This document shows positions 18,701-27,253 of a DNA stretch of 53,168 bases, one piece after another. The DNA lies in contig MKTT01000013.1 of assembly GCA_001898385.1 (NCBI GenBank), forward strand, positions 1-53,168, read 5' to 3'. A program made the translations under genes and the position numbers. The notes below the pieces were generated by a model, which did no database searches, was not told the DNA's origin, and was given only the letters and a program-made list of their open reading frames with translations. Every line of letters begins with the position of its first letter. Positions within the stretch are counted from its first letter, which is position 1. This DNA is from Planctomycetales bacterium 71-10. Lineage in GTDB: Bacteria; Planctomycetota; Planctomycetia; Isosphaerales; Isosphaeraceae.

Positions 18701-18980
18701 CCAGCCAGAGGATCGAGGCCGAGCGGAACGGCCTGCCGTCGACGACCTGGGTCGCCGTGACGTTGCGGAGCGTCGCCTTGCCCCGCAGCGGCCGGAAGTC
18801 GACACGGCCGAACTCGAACTCGGCGCGCGGGAAGAACGTCCTCAGGCTCGCCTGGAGCATGCGGGCCACGGTGTCGCCGTCGGTGACGAAGGCGTAGGCG
18901 AACCAGGCCGCGGCGGCCGTCAGGATCAGGCCGAAGGCCGCCGACCAGAGCAGGAATTTCGCCAGCCTCCGCCATCGCAT
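15729..18980 (-). CDS. Large AsmA-like membrane-anchored protein
   Basis: This 1083-residue protein has one N-terminal transmembrane helix (FLLWSAAFGLILTAAAAWFA, residues about 9-28) and a very long beta-rich, presumably periplasmic chain. Repeated segments of the form KGVLDPDTGDVDLEGRL and DLQGRRLAVDVRG occur, and the C-terminal part (LTFDVAYGRNRYNLPLFS, then FQIDVGGTM) fits the AsmA-like C-terminal region. AsmA/TamB/YhdP-type proteins are thought to move phospholipids between membranes, so a role in outer-envelope lipid supply is inferred. ATG 18980 follows AGGAGG with a 7-base spacer. The GT39-like gene ends 20 bases upstream, suggesting an operon. Confidence 0.78.
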   Translation of the reverse strand: MRWRRLAKFLLWSAAFGLILTAAAAWFAYAFVTDGDTVARMLQASLRTFFPRAEFEFGRVDFRPLRGKATLRNVTATQVVDGRPFRSASILWLELHFDPWKLLEGKREVSDVVVSRPTLRLVRQKDGGWNLADLPARPWPRTPIENPPPVDVVNGTIELVADPDAAAAPPRPEADGQAAAAILRDVTLKIRPTEDGRFRFEGSARGDLFDHVDLKGVLDPDTGDVDLEGRLVDLTISDTLRRRLPPEAGDAFDALALKSGDVDVDLASLALRPAAAPGAQLAYDLKVQLRGGSCRCPHLPFPIDDLSARVGFDGRTLTIDHAEGSNGSTRVRASGRIDASDPEAGPLAIHVEADDLDLDDRLKQKTPPQFLELWDVFKPQGRVDLKADLSREAGGPVAASASVRLKDVSALYRHFKYQLKNLTGTLDLQGRRLAVDVRGPIGDRPARLHGTVDDPGPDAIVDLWMDAESLPIDAAFLDALQPDVRRWVDRFKPAGAGEAHARILRRPLAGPSMPPGSKFGVLKPEGLLAVHATADLDPDRCEITWEGLPFPIRRLGGRLELHPDHWIFENMTGRNGQAVITGSGRVERLVGPDLPNNEPPLKIDLNIAARGLSFSQELRNALQPAWRKSWDVVNPDGSCNVDAVIAVEAHKPDHVVVAITPLPGSQVRLVIPRSPGPGVEPGSTIELRMQDALGTFRFVDGTVGMSDVKFTFHGAPVEFRAGSVRVEDSGRFALEVSDLQVRNLLLSANLRRIMPQLMAQFALRLDDGKPFTASGDLEIGWSGDPGEPAWCAWEKTRVYFLDNKLMAGIPLEHVNGKFKDVWGRSDGRSLEVHGLLDVASVKVAGIPLADVQGPLVIKDGRASLASVKGKLLGGEAYGEGWLTLAESPRYSGAVRITGADLQKYAMTLPGRQSYRGLVNADVQFEGQGGDVRQVQGRGEAHVVDGDIGELPFVLSVVKGLNKILAPNVIRSRGKAMFDSADVAFKIVNGTTFFEEFKLTGDAVSLNLSDRGRKNKNARDPFDKIDLTFDVAYGRNRYNLPLFSRMMREAGAELFQIDVGGTMAAPQARPRILPTVTGVGRDRE

Positions 18981-19000
18981 GCGCACGCCTCCTCGCCCGT

Positions 19001-20284
19001 TCAGGCCGCCGTCCGGGTGCGGGGACGGGCGGCCCGGAGCAGGCCGACCGCGGCCAGCGCCGTCGCCGGGACCTCGCCGGGCGTCCGATACCGCATCGAG
19101 CTGGCGAACGCCGCATGGATCATGCCGAAGTAGAGGATCGGCCCGGCCAGCAAGGCCCAGGCGCGGGCGTCGCCGCGGAGCGTCCACAGGCCCAGGGCCG
19201 TGAGCGCCAGCAGGGGCGTCATGACCAGGCCCGCGGCGACCGTCAGCCACGCCGACCGCACGCCGTCGGCGTTCGGCCAGGGGCTCCAGTAGCGGCCCAG
19301 CTTCGCCAGGGCGAGGCTCGCGGCGCGGCCGGGGTTCTCGCGGGCGAACGCGATCGCGCGGGCCTTCAGCCGCTCGTCTTGGTCGCGCTCGTCCAGCGGC
19401 CAGACGTCGGGATCGGCCAGGAACCGCATGTCGCTGGCGCCGGTCGCCCGGGGGTTGAGGCCGTCGTACAGGCTGGCGCCCATCCAGAGGGCCGTCGGCA
19501 CGAACGCGCCGTAGACCCTCGCGTTGCGGATCCACCACGGCGCCATCACGGCCGCGAACGCCGCCGCCGTCAGCACCGCCCCGACGATCGCCGGCCGCAT
19601 CGCGCGGCGCGTCGCCAGCCGATGCGCGCCCCACGCCGCGACGGCCATCGGGAAGAACAGCAGGCACGACGGTCGGACCAGCACCGCGGCCCCCGCCGCG
19701 GCCCCCGCCGCCAGCGCCGGAGCGACCGCCCCGCGGGCGTCGTCGCGATCCCAAAGCGCGGCCATCGCCCACAGGTAGGCCAGCAGCAGCGGGACGAAGA
19801 GGGCCTCCGACAGCAGCAGGGCCGACATGACGATGAAGTACGGATGCACCGCCGCGATCGCCGCGGCGATCCGCGCCTCGCGCCGCCGGTCGGGCCCGAG
19901 CGTCGCCAGGGCCAGCCGGTAGACGAGCCACACGCACGCCGCCCCCAACGCCGCCTGCACCAGGCGGGCGCCCAGGGGGTTGTCCCCCAGCACGGCGCGG
20001 CAGGCGGCGAGGAACAGCGGGTAGCCCGGCGTGCGGAGGGCGAAGTGGGGGATGTCGCCCCATTCGACGATCTGGAAGACCTCGCCGTCGCGGATCGTCT
20101 GGGCGAGCTTCCAGTAGTATTCCGCGTCCGGGAGCAGGCAGACGTGGCCGTCGCCGGCGCGGTCCACGCGCCATTGGACGAGGTCGGCGGCGAGGACGCG
20201 GAGCAGCAGCCCCGCCTCGATCGCCAGGGCCAGCGGCCGGCTCGGCGCCAGCCCGCGCCACGGGGAGCCCGGCGATCGCGGCAT
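19001..20284 (-). CDS. GT39-like polytopic membrane glycosyltransferase
   Basis: The 427-residue membrane protein has about ten hydrophobic segments. The first loop contains LLPDAEYYWKLAQTI, and FALRTPGYPLFLAACRAVLG follows; both match the first-loop Asp region and the TPGYP motif of PMT/ArnT-like GT-C proteins. It probably transfers a sugar from a polyprenyl-phosphate donor, but the acceptor is unknown. It lies immediately upstream of the AsmA-like gene on the same strand, hinting at a shared envelope-biogenesis role. The ATG at 20284 precedes the first hydrophobic helix by about 20 residues. Confidence 0.78.
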   Translation of the reverse strand: MPRSPGSPWRGLAPSRPLALAIEAGLLLRVLAADLVQWRVDRAGDGHVCLLPDAEYYWKLAQTIRDGEVFQIVEWGDIPHFALRTPGYPLFLAACRAVLGDNPLGARLVQAALGAACVWLVYRLALATLGPDRRREARIAAAIAAVHPYFIVMSALLLSEALFVPLLLAYLWAMAALWDRDDARGAVAPALAAGAAAGAAVLVRPSCLLFFPMAVAAWGAHRLATRRAMRPAIVGAVLTAAAFAAVMAPWWIRNARVYGAFVPTALWMGASLYDGLNPRATGASDMRFLADPDVWPLDERDQDERLKARAIAFARENPGRAASLALAKLGRYWSPWPNADGVRSAWLTVAAGLVMTPLLALTALGLWTLRGDARAWALLAGPILYFGMIHAAFASSMRYRTPGEVPATALAAVGLLRAARPRTRTAA

Positions 20285-20503
20285 GTCCGGCCCTCCCTCG
20301 CGACGTGGACCGGCCCCCGCCCCACGCGGGGCCGGCCGAATTCGGCGCGAATCCTATGGCAATCCGCGGGGGGCGTCAACTTCATCCGGGGCGGGGAGGC
20401 CCCGGGCCTTCGGACGCCGAAATGGGGCGACGCCCGGCCGCCGGGGATGGACGGCGACGGGCGTCGAGATTGGGGTCGGGTCGATCGTCCCGGGCCGGCT
20501 GGA

Positions 20504-20986
20504 TCAGCGGCGGCGGGCCTTCTTGCCGCGCGGGGCTTCGGAGGAGAGGGCGAACTCGAAGGCGTTGTCGGCCCCCGGCTTGACCTCGGCGACCAACTCG
20601 GTCCGGACGTTGTAGCGCTCGGGGACGAGGTCGCGCTCCTCGTCGAGCGTGGCGCCGGGGACGTCGGGGTTGGGGATCTTCTTGCCGGTGGGCTCGACGG
20701 CGATGATCTCCACCTGATAGCGGCCGGCCGCCGGGCCGGTCGAGCCGTCGGCCTGGAAGACGCCGTCGTGGACCTCGGCCACGGCGGCCGTCGCGCCGTC
20801 GAGCGGGACGAACGTGACCTTGCCCGTCGGCAGCGGCTTGCCGTCGAGCGAGACCTTGCCCGCGACGGCATGCCGCTCGGGCCCCGGGTCCCCGCAGCCG
20901 ACGAGGCCGCAGGCGGCCCCGAGGGATGCGACGAAGGCCAGGGCGCGGAGGCGGGACGGTTCGTGACGCGAGGTCGTATTGAGCAT
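20504..20986 (-). CDS. Carboxypeptidase-regulatory-like (transthyretin-like) lipoprotein
   Basis: The 160-residue product has a signal peptide with a lipobox ending in LVGCGD, so it is probably lipid-anchored. The mature domain starts VAGKVSLDGKPLPTGKVTFVP and continues with AAGRYQVEIIAVEPTG, the layout of the small beta-sandwich lipoproteins very common in planctomycetes next to DUF1559 genes. The tail is basic (GKKARRR). Its ATG overlaps the TGA of the upstream DUF1559 gene (TGATG), implying translational coupling. Confidence 0.82.
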   Translation of the reverse strand: MLNTTSRHEPSRLRALAFVASLGAACGLVGCGDPGPERHAVAGKVSLDGKPLPTGKVTFVPLDGATAAVAEVHDGVFQADGSTGPAAGRYQVEIIAVEPTGKKIPNPDVPGATLDEERDLVPERYNVRTELVAEVKPGADNAFEFALSSEAPRGKKARRR

Positions 20987-21927
20987 CAGTAGGAATCCGA
21001 GCTGAGGACCTCGCCGCCGGCCCGGCTGCTCAGGGCCTTCCAGGAGGCGAGCGAGATCGAGTCCTTGATGAACCGGACGGAGCCGTCGCCCAGCAGCACG
21101 TTCACGCCGCCGGGGTGCCGGCTCCGCGACGACAGGTAGTGGGTCCCCGGCGTCCCCGTCTTCCGGGTGCAGGGGGCCTTGCGCGGGTCGGTCTGCTCGC
21201 CGCAGACCCCGTAGTCCGGGACCTGGCTGTTCGGGGCGTTGCGGGCGTTGATGTGATACGACGTCGACAGGTCGGTCCAGATCCGCCCGCGACGATCGAC
21301 GACCGTCGACGCCGCACCCGGCGGGGCGGGGAGCTGGAGCACCTCGGCCATCAGGAACGTGTTGCTCGTCCCGTCGACCAGCTCCGCCAGCGACGCCCCG
21401 TAGTTGATGGCGAACGGCGCGGGGAGCCCGGGGTCGCCGAACGTGTTCTGGCCCCAGTTGATCCCGTAGCTCCCCTTCACGTCCGAGTTCCCGCCGTTGT
21501 CGCTGATGAACAACACCTTCTGATCCGACGGGCAGTCGAAGACGGCCAGCCGCGTCAGCCGGGATGTGTCGTTCTGGTTCGTCTGGAACGAGAGGTCGTA
21601 GTTGAAGGCGTTCACCACGTTTCCCAGCTCCACGAACGGCAGGAGCGACGTGACGAACGGCTGGCGATAGTCCTTCGAGGGCGTGATCGCGACCGTGATC
21701 GAGCCCGGCGCGAACCGGCCGTGGACGTCGTGATAGCTGTGCAGCGCCAGCCCCAGCTGCTTCATGTTGTTGGTGCACTGGATCCGCCGCGCCGCCTCGC
21801 GGGCCGACTGCACGGCCGGCAGCAGCAGCGCGATCAGGACCGCGATGATCGCGATCACCACCAGCAGCTCGATCAGCGTGAAGCCGCCACGATCCGTCGT
21901 CCCGCCCTGATTCCGCTCGCGATTCAC
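20986..21927 (-). CDS. DUF1559 pseudopilin-like protein (copy 1)
   Basis: The product is 313 residues with a type IV pilin/type II secretion prepilin N-terminus: [20 protein letters not shown] followed by [14 protein letters not shown], with prepilin peptidase cleavage expected after the second Gly. The DUF1559 body contains [39 protein letters not shown] and [22 protein letters not shown]1559 proteins are expanded in planctomycetes and are thought to be exported pseudopilins, but their function is open. GTG 21927 was chosen because GGGGTAGGA lies just upstream and it gives a 20-residue leader. The downstream lipoprotein overlaps by one base. Confidence 0.88.
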   Translation of the reverse strand: MNRERNQGGTTDRGGFTLIELLVVIAIIAVLIALLLPAVQSAREAARRIQCTNNMKQLGLALHSYHDVHGRFAPGSITVAITPSKDYRQPFVTSLLPFVELGNVVNAFNYDLSFQTNQNDTSRLTRLAVFDCPSDQKVLFISDNGGNSDVKGSYGINWGQNTFGDPGLPAPFAINYGASLAELVDGTSNTFLMAEVLQLPAPPGAASTVVDRRGRIWTDLSTSYHINARNAPNSQVPDYGVCGEQTDPRKAPCTRKTGTPGTHYLSSRSRHPGGVNVLLGDGSVRFIKDSISLASWKALSSRAGGEVLSSDSY

Positions 21928-22056
21928 GATTCCTACCCCTTCCCCGTTTCCGCCGCCCGGCGGGGGCGATCTCCTCGCCCGCCCGACCGGACGGCCCGCC
22001 CTCTCTTTTCCAGAGTCAGGCCGCCCCTCCCCGCAATGAGGGGCACCACGCCTCAG

Positions 22057-22120
22057 ATGTTTGTCTTCTCTATCGACTTTGTCAACATGGGAATTCACCT
22101 TAATCTAGAGATTTAGTATG
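22057..22120 (-). promoter_or_regulatory. Promoter and conserved upstream box of DUF1559 copy 1
   Basis: On the minus strand a -35 box TTGACA (22085-22080) is followed after 17 bases by a weak -10 AAACAT (22062-22057). About 33 bases upstream is CATACTAAATC (22120-22110). The same arrangement precedes copy 2. The region is markedly more AT-rich than its surroundings. Confidence 0.55.
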
Positions 22121-22147
22121 AAATACTCGCCGCCGGGGAGGTGAGCG

Positions 22148-23077
22148 TCAGAGCGCATCCGAGCTGATGACCTCGCCGCCGGCCCGGCTGCTCAGGGCCT
22201 TCCATGTCGGGATGGAGATGGAGTCCTTGATGAACCGGACGGAGCCGTCGCCCAGCAGCACGTTCACGCCGCCGGGGTGCCGGCTCCGCGAGGCGATGAA
22301 GTGGTTCGGGCCGTCGCCGGTGTTGCGGTTGCACGGGGCCTTGCGGGGGTCGGTGGCGTGCCAGCACGCGCCGTAGTCGGGGATCTGGGTGTTCGGGCCG
22401 TTGCGGGTCGTCACCTGGTGGGAGGACGGCTGATCGCTCCAGACCCGGCCGCGGCGGTCGATGGTCTCGACGGGTTGGCCGGTCGGGTGCGGGAGCTGGA
22501 TCAGCTCGGCCATGAGGAAGGTGTTGCTGGTGCCGTCGGTGATCTCCGCCAGCGAGGCCCCGTAGTTCAGCGAGAAGGGCGCGGGGAGGACCTGGTCGCC
22601 GTAGGTGTTCTGGCCCCAGTTGACCCCGTAGCTCCCCTTCACGTCGGTCACGCTGCCGCCGTTGTTCGTGAAGACGACCTTCTGGTCGGACGGGCAGTCG
22701 AAGACGTTCACCCGCGACGATCGCGTCGTCTCGTTGGCGTCGTGCTGGAACGACAGGTTGAAGTTGAAGCTCGCCGTGAGGTTGCCCTGCTCCAGGAACG
22801 GCAGCAGCGACGTGATGAACGGCTGGCGATACGCCGTCGGGTTGGAGACCTGGATCGACCCCGGCGCGAACCGGCCGTGGACGTCGTGATAGTTGTGCAG
22901 CGACAGCCCCAGCTGCTTCACGTTGTTGATGCACTGGGCCCGCCGCGCCGCCTCGCGGGCCGACTGCACGGCCGGCAGCAGGAGGGCGATGAGGACCGCG
23001 ATGATCGCGATCACCACCAGCAACTCAATCAGCGTGAAACCTCGCCTCGCCTTCATCCGATCGCCCACGTCCGTCAT
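22148..23077 (-). CDS. DUF1559 pseudopilin-like protein (copy 2)
   Basis: The product is 309 residues and closely parallels copy 1 along its whole length, including [65 protein letters not shown] and [16 protein letters not shown]. It is clearly a tandem paralogue. Start ATG 23077 has CGGAGG six bases upstream; a later in-frame ATG at 23056 is possible. It ends about 220 bases before copy 1 begins, and the gap holds copy 1's own promoter. It is divergent from the first sulfatase. Confidence 0.88.
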   Translation of the reverse strand: MTDVGDRMKARRGFTLIELLVVIAIIAVLIALLLPAVQSAREAARRAQCINNVKQLGLSLHNYHDVHGRFAPGSIQVSNPTAYRQPFITSLLPFLEQGNLTASFNFNLSFQHDANETTRSSRVNVFDCPSDQKVVFTNNGGSVTDVKGSYGVNWGQNTYGDQVLPAPFSLNYGASLAEITDGTSNTFLMAELIQLPHPTGQPVETIDRRGRVWSDQPSSHQVTTRNGPNTQIPDYGACWHATDPRKAPCNRNTGDGPNHFIASRSRHPGGVNVLLGDGSVRFIKDSISIPTWKALSSRAGGEVISSDAL

Positions 23078-23133
23078 CGCTCGCCTCCGAGTTCTGGGTC
23101 GTCTCGCCACCTATCCAGTGGATCACGGCGGGA

Positions 23134-23211
23134 ATATCGTCTTTTCCTACAGGGTTTGTCAACATCAAATTCCCTACAGTGTTGACCGACTTAGTATGTG
23201 ACGGGTATCTT
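23134..23211. promoter_or_regulatory. Divergent promoter region, DUF1559 copy 2 and sulfatase
   Basis: Minus strand: -35 TTGACA (23162-23157), 17-base spacer, -10 CGATAT (23139-23134), with CATACTAAGTC upstream (23198-23188) as before copy 1. Plus strand: TTGACC (23182-23187) and TATCTT (23206-23211) with an 18-base spacer could drive the sulfatase. GTCAAC (23158-23163) and GTTGAC (23181-23186) form an inverted pair that could be an operator. Confidence 0.5.
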
Positions 23212-23319
23212 GGCCCTCGATACGCCACCCGAGCCCGGCGACGGGGTTGGATGTGGGGCGACGCGTCGGCGGGGCGCGTCGGGGACCGAGGATCGGGAAG
23301 ACGCTTTTCTGAGGGCGCG

Positions 23320-24732
23320 ATGGATCGATCGAGCAAGCGGGACGGCGGGCGGCGGGCGTGGGTGCGAGGGGCGACCTGGGCCGCGCTGGCCTGGGCGACG
23401 ACCTGCGCGGCGTCGTGGGGGGCGGACGGGAAGCGGCCGAACATCGTCGTCCTGATCACGGACGACATGGGGTACGCGGACCTGGGCTATCACGGCAACC
23501 AGGACTTCCCGACGCCGAACATCGACGCCCTGGCGGCGAGCGGGGTGCGGTTCACGGACGGCTACGTCTCGGGCCTGTATTGCAGCCCGACCCGGGCCGG
23601 GTTCCTGACGGGCCGCTATCAGCAGCGGTTCGGGCACGAGTGGAACCCCTCGGGCGCGCCGGGGGTCGGCCTGCCGACGTCGGAGACGACGATCGCCGAC
23701 CGGCTGAAGGCGGCCGGGTATGCGACGGGCCTGGTGGGGAAGTGGCACCAGGGGGCCGACGCCGACCACCACCCGCTGAAGCGGGGGTTCGACGAGTTCT
23801 TCGGGTTCCTCGGCGGCGCGCACACCTACTTCGCCGAGAAGACCGAGAACATCTACCGGGGGACGGAGGTCGTCCACGAGAAGGCGTACCTGACCGACGC
23901 CTTCGCCCGCGAGGCCGCGGCGTTCATCGACCGTCGCAAGGGCAAGCCGGAGCCGTTCTTCCTGGAGGTGGCCTTCAACGCCGTCCACACGCCGATGGAC
24001 GCGACCGACGAGCGGCTGGCGAAGTTCTCGGCGATCGCCGACCCCGCCCGCCGCACCTACGCGGCCATGCTGACGGCGCTCGACGAGGCCGTCGGGGCGA
24101 TCGTGGAGAAGCTCAGGGCCTCGGGCCTGGAGGACGACACGCTGATCGCCTACTTCAACGACAACGGCGGCCCGACGATGCTCGGCACGACGCAGAACGG
24201 CTCGCGCAACGACCCGTTCCGGGGCTCGAAGCGGACCTCGCTGGAGGGGGGCGTCCGGGTGCCGTTCCTCCTGAGCTGGAAGGGGAAGCTCCCCGCGGGG
24301 TCGACCTACGGCAAGCCCGTCATCCAGCTCGACGTCCTGCCGACGGCCCTGGCCGCCGCCGGCGTCGAGGCGAAGCCCGAATGGAAGCTCGACGGCGTGA
24401 ACCTGCTGCCGTTCCTCACCGGCGCGGACCCCGGCTCGCCCCACGACGCCCTGTTCTGGCGCATGGGCTCGCAGGCCGCCGTCCGCAAGGGCGACTGGAA
24501 GCTCGTCCGCTACGACTCCACCCTCGACAAGCCCGGCGCCCGCTCCAACGCCGCCAGGGTCGAGGCGACGCCGTTCCGCCTCTACAACCTGGTGCAAGAC
24601 CCGGGCGAGGCTCGCGACCTCTCGGCCGGGAACCCCGACAAGGTCAAGGAGCTGCTCGCCGCGTTCGAGTCGTGGGACGCCCAACTCGTCGCCCCGCTCT
24701 GGGGGCCCGGCGGCGGCCCGAAGGGGGACTGA
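23320..24732 (+). CDS. Exported arylsulfatase-family sulfatase
   Basis: The 470-residue sulfatase hydrolyses sulfate esters, probably of sulfated polysaccharides, outside the cytoplasm. A signal region (TWAALAWATTCAASWGADG) is followed by NIVVLITDDMGYADLG with metal-binding aspartates. YCSPTRAGFLTGRYQ has the formylglycine cysteine at Cys88, so a formylglycine-generating enzyme is needed for maturation. GKWHQG and FNDNGGP complete the active site. ATG 23320 has GAGGG upstream; the frame is open 47 codons further. It may form a unit with the following sulfatase. Confidence 0.88.
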   Translation: MDRSSKRDGGRRAWVRGATWAALAWATTCAASWGADGKRPNIVVLITDDMGYADLGYHGNQDFPTPNIDALAASGVRFTDGYVSGLYCSPTRAGFLTGRYQQRFGHEWNPSGAPGVGLPTSETTIADRLKAAGYATGLVGKWHQGADADHHPLKRGFDEFFGFLGGAHTYFAEKTENIYRGTEVVHEKAYLTDAFAREAAAFIDRRKGKPEPFFLEVAFNAVHTPMDATDERLAKFSAIADPARRTYAAMLTALDEAVGAIVEKLRASGLEDDTLIAYFNDNGGPTMLGTTQNGSRNDPFRGSKRTSLEGGVRVPFLLSWKGKLPAGSTYGKPVIQLDVLPTALAAAGVEAKPEWKLDGVNLLPFLTGADPGSPHDALFWRMGSQAAVRKGDWKLVRYDSTLDKPGARSNAARVEATPFRLYNLVQDPGEARDLSAGNPDKVKELLAAFESWDAQLVAPLWGPGGGPKGD

Positions 24733-24811
24733 GGCCGATCCGGCCGCCGAAGCCGCGTCCGGCCCTGCGGACCGATACTGTTCGGCACAAGACGATGAAG
24801 GGCCCTGGGCT

Positions 24812-24840
24812 CGTCCCCTCTCCCGGCGGGAGAGGGGACG
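24812..24840. repeat. Single repeat hairpin (copy I)
   Basis: The perfect palindrome CGTCCCCTCTCCCGGCGGGA (first 20 bases), closing with GAGGGGACG, matches the hairpin of copy F and stands alone between two sulfatase genes. It may act as a weak terminator or mRNA-stabilising hairpin. Confidence 0.7.
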
Positions 24841-24889
24841 AAGATTCATGCGACCAATCCGCCCCCAACTCGCGAGACCCGACCGAACC

Positions 24890-26257
24890 ATGCGAATCCT
24901 CCGAACGACCGTGGCGGCCCTCGCGCTGGCGGCGGCCCCGATCGCCGCCGGGGCCGACGATCGGCCCAACGTCCTGTTCATCGCGCTGGACGACCTCAAC
25001 CACTGGGTCGGCCACCTGGGGCGCAACCCCCAGGCCGTCACGCCCAACATCGACCGCCTCGCGGCCCGCGGCGTGCGATTCACGCGGGCGTACTGCGCCG
25101 CGCCGCTGTGCAACCCGTCGCGCGCCGCGCTGATGAGCGGGCTGCGGCCGTCGACCACGGGCGTCTACCAGAACAACGAGGACTGGCGGCCCGTCGTCCC
25201 GAAGGAGCAGACCCTCGTCACGACCTTCCGCAAGGCCGGGTATGAGACCCTCGGCTCCGGCAAGATCTATCACGAGGCCTACAGCCGGCGCGCCGAGTGG
25301 GACGACTACCTCCAGGATGCGGGCAAGGATCCGAAGCCGACCGGGGACGACGGCGTCGGCGGCATCAAGTTCGCCCCGCTCGACGGCGCCCGCGACGAGG
25401 ACCTGCGCGAGTGGAAGATCGTCCAGTACGGGATCGATCAGATCAACAGGCCGCACGACAGGCCGTTCTTCCTGACCGTCGGCCTGCACAAGCCGCACAT
25501 GCCCTGGAACGTCCCGCGCAAGTACTACGACCTCCACCCGCTCGACTCGATCCAGCTCCCGCCCCACAGGGAGGACGACCTGGACGACGTGCCGCCGGCC
25601 GGGCTGAAGATGGCCAGGCCCGACGGCGACCACAAGCTGATGCTGGAATCGGGCCGGTGGAAGGAGGCCGTGCAGGGCTACCTCGCCGCGATCTCCTACG
25701 CCGACGCCATGGTCGGCCGCCTGCTGGACGCCCTGGACGCCTCGCCCGTCCGCGACAAGACGATCGTCGTCCTCTGGGGCGACCACGGCTGGCACCTGGG
25801 CGAGAAGTCGCACTGGCGGAAGTTCGCCCTCTGGGAGGAGGCCACCCGCGCGCCTCTCATCTGGGTCGTCCCCGGCCTGACGCCCGCCGGCGTCGCCTGC
25901 GAGCGCACCGTGGACTTCATGGACGTCTACCCCACGCTCACCGACCTGGCCGGCGTGCCGACGCCGTCGCACGTCGAGGGGACGAGCATCAAGTCCCTGC
26001 TGAAGGACCCCGCGGCCCCCTGGGACGTCCCCGCGCTGACCACCTTCGGCCGCGACAACCACGCCGTGCGCTCCGAGGGCTGGCGCTACATCCGCTACGC
26101 CGACGGCTCGGAGGAACTCTACGACGAGGCCGCCGACCCCTACGAGTGGAAGAACCTCGCCGCCGACCCCAAGCTCGCCCCCATCAAGGCCGAGTTGGCG
26201 AAGCGGTTCCCCGCCACGAACGCCCGCCCGGTCAAGGCCGGTCGCGGGGCCGAGTGA
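24890..26257 (+). CDS. Exported sulfatase, iduronate-2-sulfatase-like
   Basis: The product is 455 residues with a signal peptide (LRTTVAALALAAAPIAAGAD). NVLFIALDDLNHWVG carries the metal aspartates and LCNPSRAALMSG holds the formylglycine cysteine (Cys74). HKPHMPWNVP, GDHGWHLGEKSHW and the closing YADGSEELYDEAADPYEWKN block fit the iduronate-2-sulfatase branch. The natural substrate is probably a sulfated polysaccharide, not necessarily iduronate. ATG 24890 was chosen because it directly starts the signal peptide; ATG 24848 would add 14 residues. It lies 157 bases after the first sulfatase. Confidence 0.87.
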   Translation: MRILRTTVAALALAAAPIAAGADDRPNVLFIALDDLNHWVGHLGRNPQAVTPNIDRLAARGVRFTRAYCAAPLCNPSRAALMSGLRPSTTGVYQNNEDWRPVVPKEQTLVTTFRKAGYETLGSGKIYHEAYSRRAEWDDYLQDAGKDPKPTGDDGVGGIKFAPLDGARDEDLREWKIVQYGIDQINRPHDRPFFLTVGLHKPHMPWNVPRKYYDLHPLDSIQLPPHREDDLDDVPPAGLKMARPDGDHKLMLESGRWKEAVQGYLAAISYADAMVGRLLDALDASPVRDKTIVVLWGDHGWHLGEKSHWRKFALWEEATRAPLIWVVPGLTPAGVACERTVDFMDVYPTLTDLAGVPTPSHVEGTSIKSLLKDPAAPWDVPALTTFGRDNHAVRSEGWRYIRYADGSEELYDEAADPYEWKNLAADPKLAPIKAELAKRFPATNARPVKAGRGAE

Positions 26258-26263
26258 TCGGCC

Positions 26264-27253
26264 TCAACGCGCCGCGGCGGCCCTCGACGGCGCCGCGAAC
26301 TCCGTCCCCTCCAGGGCGGCGACGGCCCTGTGCGCCGCCTCCTGGAGGAACCTCGCGTATTCCGCGTTGATGCCGTTGGGGCGATACGGGACGCCGACGG
26401 CCGGGCGGCCGAAGAGGGACTCGTAGAACACCAGGGCGCCCAGGTATTGCCCGGCGACGCTCGCGTGGTGGCCGTCCATGACCATGCGGAACGTCCCGTC
26501 GCCCTGCTTCGACCACCGCCGCCCCGTGTGGAGCGAATGCGACTGGTCCGGCACGGCCGGGTAGGCCGCGGCGGCCAGGTCGAACTTCACGTCGGGCCGG
26601 TATCCCCACGTCGGGTCGGAGTCGGCGACGTCGAACGCGTCGCCCACCGGGACGATCGGCGCGTGCAACTCGCGGGCGATCGTCCGATAGGCCGCGGCCA
26701 GGCCGCGATGCATCGCCTCGCGGTCGGCCGGCTCGCCGGCGGCCGGCTCGATCGCCGGGTCGAAGCGCGGGTCGTCGGCGCGGTAGGCCCAGGTCTCGTG
26801 GATCACGACCTGCGCGCCGGGCGCCCCGCGCCGGATGCGATCGACGAGGGCCGCGGCGTAGGGCCGATAGGTCGAGACGTCGTGGCTCTTGATGCTCGCC
26901 TGCTGGACGGTGATATAGTCCCACGGCTCGGCCGCCAGCTCCCAGGCCAGGCTCCGCTTCGTGCCGGCGTAGAGGCCCTTCGGGTCGTCGGGATCCTTGT
27001 CGTGGGCCTCGGCCTTCTCGCAATGCTGCTGGAGTGTGCCGCCGGGGATCGCGGCCTGGTGATGGATCAGGACGTCCCCGCGCGACCGGGCCACGGCGTC
27101 CAGGTGGCGGGTGGCGTCTTGCGAGAAGCTGTTCCCCACGTTCAGCAGACGCACCGTGCGCGGGCCGTCCGGCGGGACGGCCTGCCCGAAGGCCGCGGGG
27201 GCTGCCGAGCAGGCGAGCATGACGATGAGCGAGGCCGGGCGGGGGCGGGGCAT
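26264..27253 (-). CDS. Exported DUF4886/SGNH-like hydrolase
   Basis: The product is 329 residues with a signal peptide (LIVMLACSAAPAAFGQA). The opening RLLNVGNSFSQDATRHL is the block-I motif of DUF4886, an SGNH-hydrolase relative, with the probable nucleophile serine in GNSFS. YITVQQAS and VVIHETWAY follow, and the C-terminal VMDGHHASVAGQYLGALVFY supplies the expected Asp-x-x-His pair. Such enzymes are often carbohydrate esterases, which would suit the neighbouring sulfatases, but the substrate is not shown. ATG 27253 follows AAGGAG with a 6-base spacer. It ends 6 bases from the convergent sulfatase stop. Confidence 0.78.
   Translation of the reverse strand: MPRPRPASLIVMLACSAAPAAFGQAVPPDGPRTVRLLNVGNSFSQDATRHLDAVARSRGDVLIHHQAAIPGGTLQQHCEKAEAHDKDPDDPKGLYAGTKRSLAWELAAEPWDYITVQQASIKSHDVSTYRPYAAALVDRIRRGAPGAQVVIHETWAYRADDPRFDPAIEPAAGEPADREAMHRGLAAAYRTIARELHAPIVPVGDAFDVADSDPTWGYRPDVKFDLAAAAYPAVPDQSHSLHTGRRWSKQGDGTFRMVMDGHHASVAGQYLGALVFYESLFGRPAVGVPYRPNGINAEYARFLQEAAHRAVAALEGTEFAAPSRAAAAR

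Noticed and set aside
16158..19133. A 991-codon plus-strand open frame opposite the AsmA-like gene
   Set aside because: It is repetitive Val/Gly/Arg/Asp-rich translation with no motifs. The minus-strand protein has a membrane helix, a good ribosome binding site and family features.
15729..20261. A single 1510-codon minus-strand protein joining the GT39-like and AsmA-like genes
   Set aside because: The part upstream of 18980 is in a different frame from the true GT39-like protein and is low-complexity. The AsmA-like gene has its own ATG with AGGAGG.
24812..24840. Dedicated Rho-independent terminator after the first sulfatase
   Set aside because: The hairpin is a perfect copy of the dispersed repeat family and lacks a T tract, so it is listed as a repeat. 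A terminator effect is possible but not shown.
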